A DNA stretch of 64,000 nt from assembly GCF_000739455.1 (NCBI RefSeq), contig NZ_CP009211.1, forward strand, positions 1 through 64,000, in the 5' to 3' direction. The stretch comes from Corynebacterium imitans. GTDB taxonomy: Bacteria; Actinomycetota; Actinomycetes; Mycobacteriales; Mycobacteriaceae. Positions 61,891 through 64,000 of this stretch are shown here, in pieces. Numbering within the stretch: the first letter of the stretch is position 1; each line of letters opens with the position of its first letter. The notes below the pieces were generated by a model. That model made no database searches. It worked only from the letters and a program-made list of their open reading frames with translations, and had not been told where the DNA came from. The translations under genes and the position numbers were made by a program.

Positions 61891-64000
61891 ATGAGCGAGG
61901 CAGAAATGTCGAGAAAGAAGCGGGTGCGGAGGAGCATCTCCGCGATCGTGGGCGCAGTGGCGCTGGTGTGCGGGAGCGTCGCGGTGCCACAAGCAAACGC
62001 GTACATTCAGGATGACACCCTGGTCAATCAGCATGGTGATGACCTTGGCGCGAAGCCTTCTGCATCTATCACCCTCGATTTGGAATCAGACAGTGTGCAT
62101 GCCGGGCAAAAGACCAATGCGTTAATCCGAGTCGATTCCGAAGCTCCGTTTCCATATGCAGGAGGCGGGGGGTATGGAAAGTCTGATGTCACTGCATTGC
62201 TGTTGGAGATCCAAATAGATCCTCGGCTGAAAATTCCCTTGAGTGCTTCCTCTATCGATCAGACCGCTTTCAAATGGTCGGATGGAAAGGAGCGGACCCC
62301 ATTCGATGTGAAGGCAGATGCGGCGCAGAACGCAATCCTCATTGAGTTTGCGGGCAACGACCTTGGTGCTGCACCTGGTTTTGAACTTTCGCTTCCAGTG
62401 ACTGTTGCGGAAGGGCTGGATCCGGGCACGAAGCTTGACGTTGCGGTGGCAACTGAAGCGAATATTCGCCCGACGCTTGACTGGACGTACGGCACCTTCA
62501 AAATGCCACTCGACAATGAAATAACGGACGAGCAGGAGCGTGGCTGCTACCGGCCAATGACCGGAGAGTTTTCCTTCATTAATCCTGGCAGATACGGAAC
62601 TTGGCTCACAGACATTTGGCTGGGTACCAATGCGGACTATCAGCTCATGGGAGCTCCGGAAGTGCAAGTTCTTGCACCGGGTGGCGAAGACTACACAGCA
62701 CACGTATTCCGCAGCCCTGCTGATCCTAGAGTGACCGACAACCCTGCCGGTAGACCAGAACGTCTGCCTGTACATGAGCAGGATAACCGCTGGCTGCGAC
62801 GCTATGAGTGGAAGTGGAATGATAATTCCATGGCCGGTGACACGTGGATTCCGGAAGGGGCAAAGGTCATTGTGAAACAGAACGTGCACTCCGCGAACTG
62901 TAGCTTTGATCCATCCACTGAGAGGTTTGCTGCTTGGATAGAGTCCCGGAATGCACCACTGTTTAACCAGGACATTGCGAGGGCGCAGATTACCGTCGCA
63001 GACCCGGTTGAAGAGCCTGAGCCCACTACCTCCACGACGACGGAGACCACCACCGAAACCACCACTACCACCGAGACTTCGACGACCACCGCAGCAACGA
63101 CCACGGTGACGCCGACGGAGACTGCCTCCACGGTTACGACGACGCTGACAAAGACCGCCCCGGCGGTCACGACTACGCCGACTGAAACGGCCCCGGCGGT
63201 GACTACCACGTCAACGGAGACGGAGTCGGAAACGACCACGACCACCGCGACCTCCACTGAGACTGAAACCGCGACAGAAACCACGACTGCCACTGTCACT
63301 GAAACTGAGGACTGCGATTGCGAGCCGACCACGGTGACGGAGACGACCACGGTGAAGGAGCCCGTTCCTACCACCGAGCAGGTCACCACCACTGAGAAGG
63401 CACCGGAGCGTGGCACGATCGGCGACCGCGTGTGGCTGGATGAGAACGGTGACGGCAAGGAGGACCCGGGCGAGAAGACCGGTGTCCCCGGCGTCACGGT
63501 GGTCATTACTGACAAGGACGGCAACGAGATCGCCCGCACCGTGACGGACGAGGACGGCAACTGGAAGGCTGAGGTTGCTCCGGGTGAGTACACCGTCACT
63601 TACAAGCCGGGCAATTACGTCGCTAGCGACGAGCGTCTCATCGAGCGCACCGTGAAGATTGAGCCGGGCGAAGAGAACTTCGACATTGATCTCGGCGTGC
63701 TGCCGGGCGGTGCCATCGGCGACCGCGTCTGGAATGACGAAAACGGCGACGGCGTGCAGGACGAGGACGAGAAGGGCGTGCCGAACGTCATCGTTGAGGT
63801 CTCCCGCGAGGGCGAGCCGACCCGTACGACCTACACGGATGAGCAGGGTAGCTGGCGTATCGACGGCCTGACCCCGGGTGTGGATTACGAGATCCGCTTT
63901 ATCAAGCCGGAGGGCTGGGAAGTCACCGGCAAGGTGCCGGGCGCGACCGACGAGGAGGGCCTGGTTGCAAAGGCAACCCTGAAGCCCAAGGAGTACAACG
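61891..64000 (+). CDS. Surface adhesin with Thr-rich linker and SdrD B-type repeats (5' part)
   Basis: The frame is open to the window edge (703 codons seen). ATG 61891 follows GGAGG. A signal peptide with a long N-region ends near PQANA (about residue 37). An unassigned N-terminal domain (about 40-370) has Cys residues. A Thr/Glu/Val linker (about 375-508) consists almost wholly of TTE/TVT units with a central DCDCEPTT. SdrD-B-like domains (starting at about 511) then begin: GTIGDRVWLDENGDG, then a second at about 608, IGDRVWNDENGDGVQDEDEKGVPNV, with Ca-binding DxNGDG loops. This is the classic wall-anchored corynebacterial adhesin pattern; an LPXTG signal would lie beyond the window. Confidence 0.85.
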   Translation, partial: MSEAEMSRKKRVRRSISAIVGAVALVCGSVAVPQANAYIQDDTLVNQHGDDLGAKPSASITLDLESDSVHAGQKTNALIRVDSEAPFPYAGGGGYGKSDVTALLLEIQIDPRLKIPLSASSIDQTAFKWSDGKERTPFDVKADAAQNAILIEFAGNDLGAAPGFELSLPVTVAEGLDPGTKLDVAVATEANIRPTLDWTYGTFKMPLDNEITDEQERGCYRPMTGEFSFINPGRYGTWLTDIWLGTNADYQLMGAPEVQVLAPGGEDYTAHVFRSPADPRVTDNPAGRPERLPVHEQDNRWLRRYEWKWNDNSMAGDTWIPEGAKVIVKQNVHSANCSFDPSTERFAAWIESRNAPLFNQDIARAQITVADPVEEPEPTTSTTTETTTETTTTTETSTTTAATTTVTPTETASTVTTTLTKTAPAVTTTPTETAPAVTTTSTETESETTTTTATSTETETATETTTATVTETEDCDCEPTTVTETTTVKEPVPTTEQVTTTEKAPERGTIGDRVWLDENGDGKEDPGEKTGVPGVTVVITDKDGNEIARTVTDEDGNWKAEVAPGEYTVTYKPGNYVASDERLIERTVKIEPGEENFDIDLGVLPGGAIGDRVWNDENGDGVQDEDEKGVPNVIVEVSREGEPTRTTYTDEQGSWRIDGLTPGVDYEIRFIKPEGWEVTGKVPGATDEEGLVAKATLKPKEYN

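Noticed and set aside
62122..62889. Minus-strand 255-codon frame opposite the terminal adhesin gene
   Set aside because: The plus-strand frame has a signal peptide, ribosome site and SdrD-B domains; the minus frame has no recognisable features.
63013..63410. Thr-rich tandem stretch considered as a DNA repeat or CRISPR-like array
   Set aside because: It is low-complexity coding sequence (ACC/ACG/GAG codons) without identical spaced repeats; it belongs to the adhesin linker.

Overview
This window looks like the replication-origin region of a Corynebacterium chromosome (high-GC Actinobacteria). It opens at dnaA and shows dnaA, an oriC-like gap, dnaN, recF, a DciA/DUF721 gene, gyrB, gyrA, a DUF3566 protein, tRNA-Ile and tRNA-Ala in order. 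It also carries the actinobacterial fhaA-fhaB-pstP-rodA-pbpA-pknA-pknB cluster with crgA, and the corynebacterial htaA-hmuTUV-htaB-htaC plus hmuO heme system under DtxR-like boxes. The species cannot be named from sequence alone.

Layout. 1-7.6 kb: replication genes and oriC. 7.7-10.9 kb: short accessory genes, a nuclease-fold protein and a small Fic-like toxin/RHH antitoxin pair. 10.9-14.2 kb: gyrA, DUF3566, two tRNAs. 14.2-27.2 kb: a tandem array of three giant paralogous envelope proteins (1469, 1506 and 1043 aa). The first two are bracketed by perfect 188-bp and 206-bp DNA repeats. 27.2-34.6 kb: a long cutinase-like esterase, a small membrane protein, a YhgE/Pip exporter with a degenerate ABC ATPase and a divergent TetR, a DUF222/HNH nuclease and a membrane protein. 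34.8-38.1 kb: metF-metE. 38.1-39.4 kb: a frameshifted SDR and a GXWXG/DUF4334 gene. 39.4-41.2 kb: ppiA, a rhomboid protease and a second dense cluster of DnaA-box-like sequences. 41.2-42.6 kb: a secreted protein with a possible beta-pore-forming domain. 43-52.5 kb: cell-division and Ser/Thr signalling cluster. 52.6-60.2 kb: tRNA-Leu and the heme-iron locus. 60.5-61.6 kb: FAD monooxygenase. 61.9 kb to the end: N-terminal part of a Thr-rich SdrD-B-type surface adhesin, cut by the window edge.

How it works together. HtaA/HtaB surface domains would hand heme to the HmuT lipoprotein, HmuUV imports it and HmuO cleaves it. DtxR-like boxes stand before hmuO, in the htaA divergent gap and before htaB, and hmuO also has a GlxR-type site. 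PknA/PknB, PstP and the two FHA proteins form a phosphorylation circuit next to the wall-synthesis pair PbpA/RodA and CrgA.

The less ordinary signals are: a 13-bp sequence (GGCGTCGANAAGC) present 15 times without mismatch; the second DnaA-box cluster at 41 kb; the repeat-flanked giant surface-protein array; a parS-like site on a start codon; and a shared tRNA promoter block. No CRISPR array, insertion sequence or prophage was seen.
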